This document shows, piece by piece, positions 1 through 6,115 of a DNA stretch of 6,844 nucleotides; position 1 is the first letter of the stretch, and every line of letters starts with the position of its first letter. The notes under the pieces are model-generated. The model saw nothing but the letters and a program-made list of their open reading frames with translations. It did not search any database and was not told the DNA's origin. A program made the position numbers and the translations under genes. The stretch comes from an uncultured Bacillota bacterium (GTDB taxonomy: Bacteria; Bacillota; Clostridia; Peptostreptococcales; Anaerovoracaceae): NCBI GenBank assembly GCA_959606705.1, contig CAUHLX010000152.1, positions 1-6,844 on the forward strand. The letters run 5' to 3'.

Positions 1-2
1 TC

Positions 3-51
3 TTAACACGGTTCTAACCGTTTATAACAGCCGGTTAATCTTCTTTTAATT
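3..51 (+). promoter_or_regulatory. Putative Pho box: five direct hexamer repeats
   Basis: Five hexamers with a shared TAA(C/T) core sit on the same strand: TTAACA at 3-8, CTAACC at 14-19, ATAACA at 24-29, TTAATC at 35-40 and TTAATT at 46-51. Their starts are 11, 10, 11 and 11 bases apart, one DNA turn, so they lie on the same face of the helix. This is the architecture of binding sites for the phosphate-starvation regulator PhoP of Bacillus (TT(A/C/T)A(C/T)A-like repeats with about five bases between) and resembles the 11-base repeats of the E. coli PhoB box. The position, just upstream of a phosphonate operon, fits well. The regulator itself is not in the window. The array may extend left of base 1. 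The repeats are partly degenerate and AT-rich, so chance similarity is not excluded. Confidence 0.6.
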
Positions 52-60
52 CGGAGGAGG

Positions 61-66
61 TACACT
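61..66 (+). promoter_or_regulatory. Possible -10 element of the operon promoter
   Basis: TACACT matches the TATAAT consensus at four of six positions. It begins ten bases after the last repeat of the putative Pho box, the distance usual for Pho-activated promoters, in which the bound regulator replaces a normal -35 element. No good TTGACA-like -35 is seen about 17 bases upstream, as expected for an activator-dependent promoter. Transcription would then begin near base 73 and leave a leader of about 60 bases before the first gene. The assignment rests on spacing more than on sequence match. Confidence 0.35.
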
Positions 67-87
67 GACAGCGTTGCAATTCACTTT

Positions 88-138
88 ATGGCAATCAAAG
101 TTACGAAATCGAAGGATCAGGAGGAAAGAAAACAATGA
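88..138 (+). CDS. Possible 16-residue leader peptide, uncertain
   Basis: An ATG at 88 opens a 16-codon frame, MAIKVTKSKDQEERKQ, whose TGA (136-138) overlaps the ATG of the binding-protein gene in the four-base ATGA arrangement typical of translational coupling. The peptide is highly charged and has no run of one amino acid that would suggest attenuation. The only strong purine tract upstream (53-60) lies 27 bases before the ATG, too far to serve as its ribosome binding site and perhaps upstream of the transcription start. Such a short frame can easily arise by chance, so I record it as a candidate only. Confidence 0.12.
   Translation: MAIKVTKSKDQEERKQ
119..124 (+). promoter_or_regulatory. 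Ribosome binding site of the binding-protein gene
   Basis: AGGAGG, a full match to the Shine-Dalgarno core, ends ten bases before the ATG at 135. It supports that ATG as the true start of the first gene. A second purine tract (GGAGGAGG, 53-60) lies too far upstream to serve this start. Confidence 0.8.
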
Positions 139-1217
139 AGAGAGCAATTTCACTGATACTGGCAATGCTGCTTTTAATGGGAATGATGAGCGGCTGTGTA
201 TCTAAGAATGACGGGCAAACGGCAGGGAGCGCGGAGGAGGAGGCGGAGGAAACGGTGCTGAACATCTACACGGCTTTGGAGGATGATCAGATCGCGGACT
301 ATCTGGAGGAGTTCAAACAGCTTCACCCCGACGTAACGGTGAACATTACCAGAGATTCTACGGGGATTATCACCGCCAAGCTTTTGGCGGAAAAGGACAA
401 TCCCGTGGCGGATGTCATCTGGGGACTGTCGGCCACCAGTCTGCTGGTGCTGGACCAGAACGGAATGCTGGAGGGCTATGCTCCGGAAGGTGCGGACCGG
501 ATTCTCCCGGAGTTCAAGGACACGGCCAATCCGCCCAAATGGGTGGGAATCGACGCTTGGGAGACCGCGTTTCTGGTGAACAAGGAGGTATTGAAATCGA
601 AGGGAATCCACACGGTTCCCCAGTCCTATGAGGATCTGCTGGACCCGAAGTACAAAGGCTTGATCGCCATGTCAAACCCCGCGTCCTCGGGGACCGGTCT
701 GTTGACTGTCAATGGCATTCTTCAGTTATATGGAGAAGAAAAGGGCTGGGAGTACCTGGACAAGCTGGACGAGAATGTGGCGGTTTACATGCACTCAGGA
801 TCTCAACCGGCAAAGGCCGCGGCGTCCGGTGAGTATGGAATCGGCGTTTCCTTCGGTTATCGCTGCATCAAATCGGCAGCGGAGGTGGGACCGGAAATCG
901 CCGAAGCGGTATTTCCCACGGAAGGCTCAGGCTGGGACTTGGAGGCCAACGCGCTGGTGAAGAAGGAGAATGAAAAGAAAATTGCCCGGACCTTTCTCGA
1001 TTGGGCGATCGGCGACAGCGTCATGAGCAAGTACGGAACCAACTATCCCATCATAGCCATTGGCTTGGAAGGGAATATCCCCGAGGGTTACGCGGAGAAC
1101 CCGCTGGATCAGCTGATCAAGAACAACGATTTGAACTGGGCGGCGAAAAACCGGGAAGACATTCTCAGTCAGTGGACCGTCAGATACGACGGCAAGAGTG
1201 AACCGAAAGCGGAATGA
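135..1217 (+). CDS. phnS2: Phosphonate (2-aminoethylphosphonate-type) ABC transporter substrate-binding lipoprotein
   Basis: This is the extracellular solute-binding component of the importer encoded by this and the next two genes. Seen in the sequence: a lipoprotein signal peptide with charged start MKR, a hydrophobic core at residues 5-18 and a lipobox MSGC ending in Cys21 (Met at -3 is slightly unusual). An acidic linker (about 34-40) precedes the binding domain. The domain has the iron/AEP-type binding-protein pattern, starting with LNIYTALEDD near residue 42 and including VADVIWG (about 91-97), FPTEGSGW (about 261-268) and NYPIIA (about 303-308). The 360-residue length is normal for a lipid-anchored form. 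By family this resembles the group named putative 2-aminoethylphosphonate binding protein (PhnS2); the symbol is from memory of that group. The relatives include Fe(III) binding proteins, so substrate is inferred mainly from the adjoining C-P lyase genes. It is the first gene of the operon, six bases before the ATPase gene. Confidence 0.85.
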   Translation: MKRAISLILAMLLLMGMMSGCVSKNDGQTAGSAEEEAEETVLNIYTALEDDQIADYLEEFKQLHPDVTVNITRDSTGIITAKLLAEKDNPVADVIWGLSATSLLVLDQNGMLEGYAPEGADRILPEFKDTANPPKWVGIDAWETAFLVNKEVLKSKGIHTVPQSYEDLLDPKYKGLIAMSNPASSGTGLLTVNGILQLYGEEKGWEYLDKLDENVAVYMHSGSQPAKAAASGEYGIGVSFGYRCIKSAAEVGPEIAEAVFPTEGSGWDLEANALVKKENEKKIARTFLDWAIGDSVMSKYGTNYPIIAIGLEGNIPEGYAENPLDQLIKNNDLNWAAKNREDILSQWTVRYDGKSEPKAE

Positions 1218-1223
1218 ACAAAA

Positions 1224-2255
1224 ATGAGCGTATCGATCAGAGTGGAACATATTACGAAAAAATACGGAGCGAACACCGCCTTGAATCAAATTGACCTGGA
1301 AATCCGGGCGGGAGAGTTTATCTGTCTGCTGGGCCCCTCCGGCTGCGGAAAGTCCACACTTTTGCGGATGATCGCCGGTCTGGACCGACCGGATGAGGGA
1401 ACGGTGTATCTGGGAGAACGGGACGCGCGGGGCATGAGCCCCGCGGAACGGAATTTCGGCATCGTCTTTCAATCCTATGCCCTTTTTCCAAACCTGACGG
1501 CTTTTGAAAACGTGGCTTACGGACTTAGAAACAAAAAAATTGACCACGCGGCGATAACGAAGCGGGTGGGAGAGCTTTTGGATATGATCTCTCTTCCCAA
1601 TGCCCGGGACCGGTACCCGGCACAGCTTTCCGGAGGAGAACAGCAGAGGGTGGCCCTGGCCAGGGCGCTGGCCATGCAGCCGGACTTTCTGCTGCTGGAC
1701 GAACCCCTGTCCGCCTTGGACGCCAAGGTACGGCAGGGTCTTCGCAGACAGATTCGCGAGATTCAGCGGGACCTGGGATTGACCACCATCATGGTGACTC
1801 ACGATCAGGACGAGGCGCTGACCATGGCGGACCGGATCGTGGTAATGAATCGGGCCAATCTCATGCAGGTGGGAACTCCGGAGGAAATCTACGAGCATCC
1901 GGTCAACGAATTCGTGGCGGACTTTATCGGAGCCATCAATTTTATCCGGGGAAGCAGCCGGTGGGCAAGGGCGGGGGAACCTGGCCGCTCACCCGAAGCG
2001 CTGCTGGCGATCCGTCCGGAAAAAATAAGACTGGACCGGGACTATGAACCGGGGAGGCTCCACGCTCAAATCCGAGAAGTGGAGTTTCGGGGAGCTTATT
2101 ACAGGGTAAGCGCCAGGGCGGAATACGCCGCCGATCAAATGGAGTTCATGGTGGACGTTCCCTTCGTACGGGCGTCTCAATTGGAATTGAAAAAGGATGA
2201 GCCCATCTATCTGGAAATTCCCGGAGAGGAGATTTTGTACTTTGAAAGGAACTAG
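1224..2255 (+). CDS. phnT2: Phosphonate (AEP-type) ABC transporter ATP-binding protein
   Basis: This cytoplasmic ATPase powers uptake through the fused permease encoded next. All ABC motifs are present and intact: Walker A GPSGCGKST (37-45), Q-loop Gln83, signature LSGGEQQ (135-141), Walker B FLLLDE (155-160), D-loop SALD (163-166) and switch His193. A C-terminal TOBE-like domain begins around LAIRPEKIRL (261-270), placing it in the spermidine/iron/phosphonate (PotA/FbpC/PhnT) group, not the PhnC group, which lacks this domain. The 343-residue length is typical. The start follows the binding-protein stop by six bases, and its Shine-Dalgarno is weak (GCGGAA around 1209-1214), so translation probably relies on coupling to the previous gene. 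Its 3' end carries the ribosome binding site and start codon of the permease gene and overlaps it by 14 bases. Phosphonate specificity is inferred from context. Confidence 0.9.
   Translation: MSVSIRVEHITKKYGANTALNQIDLEIRAGEFICLLGPSGCGKSTLLRMIAGLDRPDEGTVYLGERDARGMSPAERNFGIVFQSYALFPNLTAFENVAYGLRNKKIDHAAITKRVGELLDMISLPNARDRYPAQLSGGEQQRVALARALAMQPDFLLLDEPLSALDAKVRQGLRRQIREIQRDLGLTTIMVTHDQDEALTMADRIVVMNRANLMQVGTPEEIYEHPVNEFVADFIGAINFIRGSSRWARAGEPGRSPEALLAIRPEKIRLDRDYEPGRLHAQIREVEFRGAYYRVSARAEYAADQMEFMVDVPFVRASQLELKKDEPIYLEIPGEEILYFERN
2223..2244 (+). promoter_or_regulatory. Ribosome binding site and TTG start of the permease gene
   Basis: GGAGAGGAG (2223-2231) is followed after ten bases by TTG at 2242-2244, in frame with the permease. 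The only upstream ATG in frame (2197) has no separate purine tract: its AAAAGG directly abuts the ATG. It would also lie 59 bases inside the ATPase gene and add a 15-residue tail unlike the rest of the family. I therefore take TTG as the start. Confidence 0.7.
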
Positions 2256-3945
2256 CCAAGGAACGGATTTTCTAAAGGGAACGGCCATCTATGCCGTCTG
2301 CGCTTTTCTGATGGTGTTTTTCGTTTTGCCGTTGATTTCCCTGTTCGTCAAAGCGTTTCAGAACGCGGATGGGACCTTCGCCGGACTGGAGCAGTTTCGG
2401 CGGTATCTGAGCAGTCCGTCCATGCTTGAATCCATCGGAAATACATTTTACGTGGCGATCATATCCACCGTGATTTCCATGACGGCGGCATTTGCTTATT
2501 CCTATATCCTGGCAAGGAAAAATATTCCCTTCAAGACCTTTTTTCGGTATGTGGGAATGCTGCCGCTTTTGGCGCCTACCATGCTGTTGGGCATTTCCCT
2601 GATTTACCTGTTCGGCAACCAGGGAATCTTTACGGGAATGGGGTTCCGAATTCCGCTATACGGAAGTCTGGGAATCATCATTGCGGAGAGCATCTACTGC
2701 TTTCCCGTGGCCACTACGATTCTGACCGTGGCATTTTCCGCGGCGGACAATCGGTTGTATGAAGCGGCGGAGGCCATGGGAACTTCCTCGTTGAGAAAGA
2801 TGCTGACCATTACGATTCCCAACGTGAAATACGGTTTGATCAGCGCGGCTTTCGTCTGCTTTACCTACGGCTTTACCGATTTCGGAGCACCTTCGGTGAT
2901 CGGGGGCAACTATAATGTGCTGCCTACGGATGTTTATAAGCAGGTGGTGGGACAGCAGAATTTCAATATGGGGGCCGTGGTGGGCATCGTGCTGCTGTTT
3001 CCGGCGGTGCTGTCCTTTCTGGTGGACCGCCTGGTGAGCCGCAGGCAGAATGCGGCCATCGGCGCCAAAGCGGTACCTTATCGAATTCGAAAGGATTGGC
3101 GATCCGACGTTCCGGCCCTGATATTCTGCGGAATCATCGCAGGGGTGATGATCCTGTTTTTCCTAGTGTCGCTGTTCGCCTCATTGATTAAGTTCTGGCC
3201 CTACGATTTGTCTTTGTCGCTCTCGAATTATGATTTTACCAGAGTAGCGTCAGGGGAGGGAATGAGAGCTTTTGGAAATTCTCTTACCATCGCGCTGATC
3301 GTGGCGGCGCTGGGAACGACGATCACCTTTCTGGACGCCTATTTGACGGAAAAGTGCCTGGCGGCGCCTCGCGGACGAAAGCTGGCGTATTTTCTTTCCA
3401 TTGCGCCGCTGGCCATTCCGGGGACCGTGGTGGGCCTCAGCTTCATCCTTTTTTTCAACGCCAGCCGATTTCCGATTCCGTTTACGGACTACGCCGTGGA
3501 AAACCCTCTGCACGGAATGTACGGAACGATCTGGATCATCGTGGCAGCGGATCTGATCCACTATTATTCGGTGCCCTTTTCCACGGCGACCACGGCGTTG
3601 AAACGGCTGGACCGGGAATTTGAAACGGTTTCGGAATCCATGGGGGCGTCGCTGATCACCATGCTTCGCAGAGTGGTGATCCCGCTGTCGCTCCCGGCGA
3701 TCTTTGAGATGGCGGTGTATTATTTCGTCAACGCCATGATCACGGTATCCGCGGTGGTGTTCTTGTATTCGCCTACGGTAAAAATCGCGGCGGTGGCCAT
3801 TGTCAGCATGAACGACGCGGGAGATGTGGCACCCGCGGCGGCCATGTGCATGGTCATCCTGCTGATCAATTTGACGGTTCGTCTGATTTATGAAGGGGTG
3901 AACGGGAGACTGACGCGGAAATCCCACGCTTGGATGAATCAGTAA
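2242..3945 (+). CDS. phnU2: Phosphonate (AEP-type) ABC transporter permease, two fused permease domains
   Basis: This integral membrane protein forms the import channel. With the TTG start it has 567 residues, about twice a single permease. It contains two tandem permease domains of roughly six membrane segments each (first segment about residues 14-36, second half beginning about 291). Each half has its own EAA loop for ATPase docking: EAAEAMG...IPN at about 174-194 and ETVSESMG...IPLSLP at about 461-485. Because both halves are in one chain, a second permease gene is not needed. This is the FbpB/ThiP-like layout also found in the putative 2-aminoethylphosphonate permease group (PhnU2), whereas Salmonella uses separate PhnU and PhnV. 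The gene overlaps the ATPase gene by 14 bases and is followed by phnG after 18 bases. The membrane segments were judged by eye. The family is clear; the exact substrate is not shown by the sequence. Confidence 0.87.
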   Translation: MKGTSQGTDFLKGTAIYAVCAFLMVFFVLPLISLFVKAFQNADGTFAGLEQFRRYLSSPSMLESIGNTFYVAIISTVISMTAAFAYSYILARKNIPFKTFFRYVGMLPLLAPTMLLGISLIYLFGNQGIFTGMGFRIPLYGSLGIIIAESIYCFPVATTILTVAFSAADNRLYEAAEAMGTSSLRKMLTITIPNVKYGLISAAFVCFTYGFTDFGAPSVIGGNYNVLPTDVYKQVVGQQNFNMGAVVGIVLLFPAVLSFLVDRLVSRRQNAAIGAKAVPYRIRKDWRSDVPALIFCGIIAGVMILFFLVSLFASLIKFWPYDLSLSLSNYDFTRVASGEGMRAFGNSLTIALIVAALGTTITFLDAYLTEKCLAAPRGRKLAYFLSIAPLAIPGTVVGLSFILFFNASRFPIPFTDYAVENPLHGMYGTIWIIVAADLIHYYSVPFSTATTALKRLDREFETVSESMGASLITMLRRVVIPLSLPAIFEMAVYYFVNAMITVSAVVFLYSPTVKIAAVAIVSMNDAGDVAPAAAMCMVILLINLTVRLIYEGVNGRLTRKSHAWMNQ

Positions 3946-3950
3946 ACGGA

Positions 3951-3957
3951 AAGGAAG
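3951..3957 (+). promoter_or_regulatory. Ribosome binding site of phnG
   Basis: AAGGAAG lies six bases before the phnG ATG, within the 18-base gap after the permease gene. This is the longest gap between genes in the window. It is too short for a normal promoter plus leader and contains no hairpin, which supports read-through from the transporter into the C-P lyase genes. Confidence 0.65.
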
Positions 3958-3963
3958 AAAAAA

Positions 3964-4392
3964 ATGAATCGAAGTGAGATAACCACGGTGCTCTCCCGGG
4001 CGGAAACCTGTGAGGTGGAAGCTCTGGCGGAAACCATTCGCAGAAAATATGAAATTGAAATGATCAAGCCCCCGAAAAAGACTCTGGTGATGGTGAAGGT
4101 CAGAGAATCGGTGAAACGTTCGCTGTTTTACCTGGGAGAGCTGCTGGCCTGTGAATGCATGGTTAGCGTGGCCGGGACCCATGGAGTATCCGTGACGGCG
4201 GGGGATGACTTCCGCAAAGCCATTGCGGCGGCGATCATCGACGGAGCGGTGACGGCGAACCTCGACGAAGCGCCTCAACTTCTGGCCCAACTGCGTCTGC
4301 TGAGGGAAAAGCAGGAGCGGGAACGGGCGAGGATGAACGGGGAGCTGTTGAAATCAAAGGTGAACTTCAAGGTGATGGGAGGAGAAGAATGA
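3964..4392 (+). CDS. phnG: C-P lyase core complex subunit PhnG
   Basis: PhnG is a small subunit of the cytoplasmic C-P lyase core complex (PhnG2H2I2J2 in E. coli). It works with PhnI, PhnH and PhnL to form 5-phosphoribose-1-phosphonate triphosphate from a nucleoside triphosphate and a phosphonate. The 142-residue length is close to the 150 of E. coli. Recognisable family features are the N-terminal LSRAETCEVEAL (10-21), the strand TLVMVKVRES (40-49), the hallmark FYLGELLACECMV (55-67), and the following G-rich turn and Ala-rich helix (FRKAIAAAIIDGA, 83-95). The C-terminal part (about 110-130) is a charged helix. The start has a good ribosome binding site. The stop overlaps the phnH start as ATGA. 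It is the first C-P lyase gene here, in the usual G-H-I-J order. Confidence 0.95.
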   Translation: MNRSEITTVLSRAETCEVEALAETIRRKYEIEMIKPPKKTLVMVKVRESVKRSLFYLGELLACECMVSVAGTHGVSVTAGDDFRKAIAAAIIDGAVTANLDEAPQLLAQLRLLREKQERERARMNGELLKSKVNFKVMGGEE

Positions 4393-5036
4393 AAGAAGAA
4401 CGGGAAAGGATGATTCAAGCGTTTCCATTTGATTTCGTCCACGATGCTCAGCGCGTGTATCGAAAGCTGCTGCAGGCTATGGCCAATCCGGGACGAATTT
4501 GCAGTATCGAGACTCAGGCTTTGAAATTCGAGGCACAGGGAGGCGCGCTGGCGGCCATCGGCTGTACCCTTTTAGATAACGAAGTGAGCGCGTATGTGGA
4601 GAAGAACCCCCGACTGCTGAGACTTTTCCGGGATTTGACGCTTACACATCCGGCGGAGCTCTCCCAAGCGGATTATCTATTTTTTACCTCACCCATGAAC
4701 TACGCTTCCGTAGACTTCGTACTGAAAAACGCCAAGCGCGGTACCTTGGCGGATCCGCAGGCTTCCGCCACACTGATTTTTTTCTGTGAAAATTTGTGCG
4801 GGACCACCTCGATCGCACTCACCGGACCAGGGGTGGATGGCGCCCGCAATCTGCGGACCGTCCGCTATGTCCGCAATATCATTGTCATGCGTCAGAATAT
4901 GAGAACAGAGTATCCCTGTGGACTCGATCTGATCTTTGCGGACCGCGGCGGGCGGATCATGGCAATTCCCAGATTGGTCAGCGTACCGGACACCCCGGAG
5001 AAAGAGGAGGATGAGATATGGCATACGTTGCGGTAA
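4389..5036 (+). CDS. phnH: C-P lyase core complex subunit PhnH
   Basis: PhnH is a non-catalytic core-complex subunit with a fold like PLP-dependent transferases but without the cofactor, and is needed for the PhnI-dependent step. Family signatures seen: FDFVHDAQRVYRKLLQAMANPG (14-35, in pieces FDFVHDAQRVYR and LLQAMANPG), SATLIF (126-131), LTGPGVDG (144-151), YPCGLDLIF (175-183) and AIPR (192-195). At 215 residues it is somewhat longer than the 194 of E. coli, with a short extra N-terminus (MKEERERM) and a charged tail. The ATG at 4389 has GGGAGGAG (4377-4384) just upstream and overlaps the phnG stop. An ATG at residue 8 (4410) is a less likely alternative because its upstream purines are too close. 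The 3' end overlaps phnI by 19 bases. Confidence 0.94.
   Translation: MKEERERMIQAFPFDFVHDAQRVYRKLLQAMANPGRICSIETQALKFEAQGGALAAIGCTLLDNEVSAYVEKNPRLLRLFRDLTLTHPAELSQADYLFFTSPMNYASVDFVLKNAKRGTLADPQASATLIFFCENLCGTTSIALTGPGVDGARNLRTVRYVRNIIVMRQNMRTEYPCGLDLIFADRGGRIMAIPRLVSVPDTPEKEEDEIWHTLR
5003..5010 (+). promoter_or_regulatory. Ribosome binding site of phnI inside phnH
   Basis: AGAGGAGG lies seven bases before the ATG at 5018 and falls within the phnH coding sequence, where it encodes part of a Glu-rich tail. It fixes the phnI start, and the MAYVAVTGG N-terminus matches that of known PhnI proteins. Confidence 0.8.
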
Positions 5037-6115
5037 CAGGAGGAAAGGACGCCATCGAACAGTCGCTTCGGCTTCTAAAGGCGTTTTCACAGAGCGGGCA
5101 GGAATTATCGGTTCGGGCCATCGCGGAGAGACTGCCTCTCTTGGTAGATAAGATCATGAGCGAAGCGGGATTGTACTCACCCCAATACGCGGCGCTGGCG
5201 TTAAAACAAAGCGAAGGCAGTCCGGAGGAGGCGGTATTTCTGCTGCGAGCTTATCGGTCCACTTTGCAGAGGAATTACTATTCCACGGTGACGGATACGG
5301 GAAGCATGAGACTGATTCGCCGGATTTCAGCGGCGTTTAAGGACATTCCCGGCGGGCAGATTCTGGGACCGACCTTCGATTATTCCCATCGACTGCTGGA
5401 TTTTTCTTTGACGGAGGATGGTGAGGCGAGGGAATCCGCAAAGGCTGCCGGAGCGGCTTGCGAGTGGGCGGCGGACGGGGAAGGTCCCGAAGCGGAGGAC
5501 ATTTACTGCGGAAGGGTCAGCGATCTGCTGCGGAAGGAGGGCCTGCTGCCCGAACCGGAGGAGGACGATGAGGAACCCTTTGATGTGACCAGCTCCCTGC
5601 TCACCTTTCCGGCCCCCAGAAGCGCCAGACTTCAAACCTTTCAGCGAGCGGACTCGGGATTTTTGGGAGGAGTGGCCTACAGCTCCATGCGGGGCTATGG
5701 CTCGGTTCATCCGACCGTGTCGGAGCTTCGCTGCGGCTACCTTTCCGTCAGCGTGCGTCATCCGCTGATCGAGGGCGAGGAAATTTGTGTGGGCGAGATT
5801 CTGGTGACGGAGGTAGAGGCGCTGGTACCTTCGCACACGGAGACCGATGGGGAATTTGACCAGATGACTCTGGCGGGCGGATATGGATTGATTTTAGGCA
5901 GAAATGAAAACAAAGCCATCGCGATGGCGATTGCGGACGCCAGCTTGGAGACGGAAGGCAGTACGCCTTCCCAGGATGAGGAATTTGTCCTCACCCACGG
6001 GGACAGCTTGGAAATGAGCGGATTCATTTCTCATCTGAAGCTTCCCCATTATGTCACGTTTCGGTCAAAACTGGATCGGGTCAGAGATCGGGAAGGAGAG
6101 GAGAACCATGATTGA
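5018..6115 (+). CDS. phnI: C-P lyase core complex subunit PhnI (phosphonate nucleosidyl-transfer step)
   Basis: PhnI is the catalytic subunit for the first C-P lyase step: with PhnG, PhnH and PhnL it replaces the purine base of ATP or GTP with the phosphonate. Alone, E. coli PhnI acts as a purine nucleosidase. Family motifs: N-terminal YVAVTGGKDAIEQS (3-16), LALKQSEG (60-67), AVFLLRAYRSTL (72-83), KDIPGGQILGPTFDYSHRLL (108-127), EPFDVT (186-191), and the C-terminal SGFISHLKLPHYVTF (334-348). In the last motif His339 and His344 keep the five-residue spacing of the two histidines (His328/His333 as I recall) that bind zinc in the E. coli complex. The 365 residues compare with 354 in E. coli; residues about 131-185 are a divergent, acidic stretch (EPEEDDEE). 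The gene overlaps phnH by 19 and phnJ by 8 bases, consistent with coupled synthesis of complex subunits. Confidence 0.96.
   Translation: MAYVAVTGGKDAIEQSLRLLKAFSQSGQELSVRAIAERLPLLVDKIMSEAGLYSPQYAALALKQSEGSPEEAVFLLRAYRSTLQRNYYSTVTDTGSMRLIRRISAAFKDIPGGQILGPTFDYSHRLLDFSLTEDGEARESAKAAGAACEWAADGEGPEAEDIYCGRVSDLLRKEGLLPEPEEDDEEPFDVTSSLLTFPAPRSARLQTFQRADSGFLGGVAYSSMRGYGSVHPTVSELRCGYLSVSVRHPLIEGEEICVGEILVTEVEALVPSHTETDGEFDQMTLAGGYGLILGRNENKAIAMAIADASLETEGSTPSQDEEFVLTHGDSLEMSGFISHLKLPHYVTFRSKLDRVRDREGEENHD
6093..6103 (+). promoter_or_regulatory. Ribosome binding site of phnJ inside phnI
   Basis: AAGGAGAGGAG ends four bases before the phnJ ATG at 6108; the AAGGAG part (6093-6098) is nine bases away, an ordinary spacing. 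It lies within the phnI coding sequence and encodes its terminal Glu residues. Confidence 0.75.

Noticed and set aside
9..20. Perfect inverted repeat CGGTT-CT-AACCG, with a third CGGTT at 32-36, as a separate operator
   Set aside because: It lies within the direct-repeat array, is short, and the direct 10-11 base periodicity explains more of the region. It remains a possible dimer site, but I have no regulator to link it to.
73..134. Riboswitch or attenuator in the leader
   Set aside because: The leader would be only about 60 bases, with no clear stem-loop, terminator or known riboswitch core.
927..1898. Long open frame on the minus strand (323 codons) across the binding-protein and ATPase genes
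   Set aside because: It is the antisense shadow of two clear genes, spans their junction, and its translation resembles no protein family and is rich in His, Arg and Gln as expected from the reverse of GC-rich coding DNA.
2239..2260. Possible frameshift between the ATPase and permease genes because of their overlap
   Set aside because: Both proteins are complete, with normal ends, and the permease has its own ribosome binding site. The overlap is ordinary coupling.
3250..4290. Long open frame on the minus strand (346 codons) across the permease and phnG
   Set aside because: Its translation is an improbable His/Arg-rich string opposite well-conserved genes, so it is a composition artefact.
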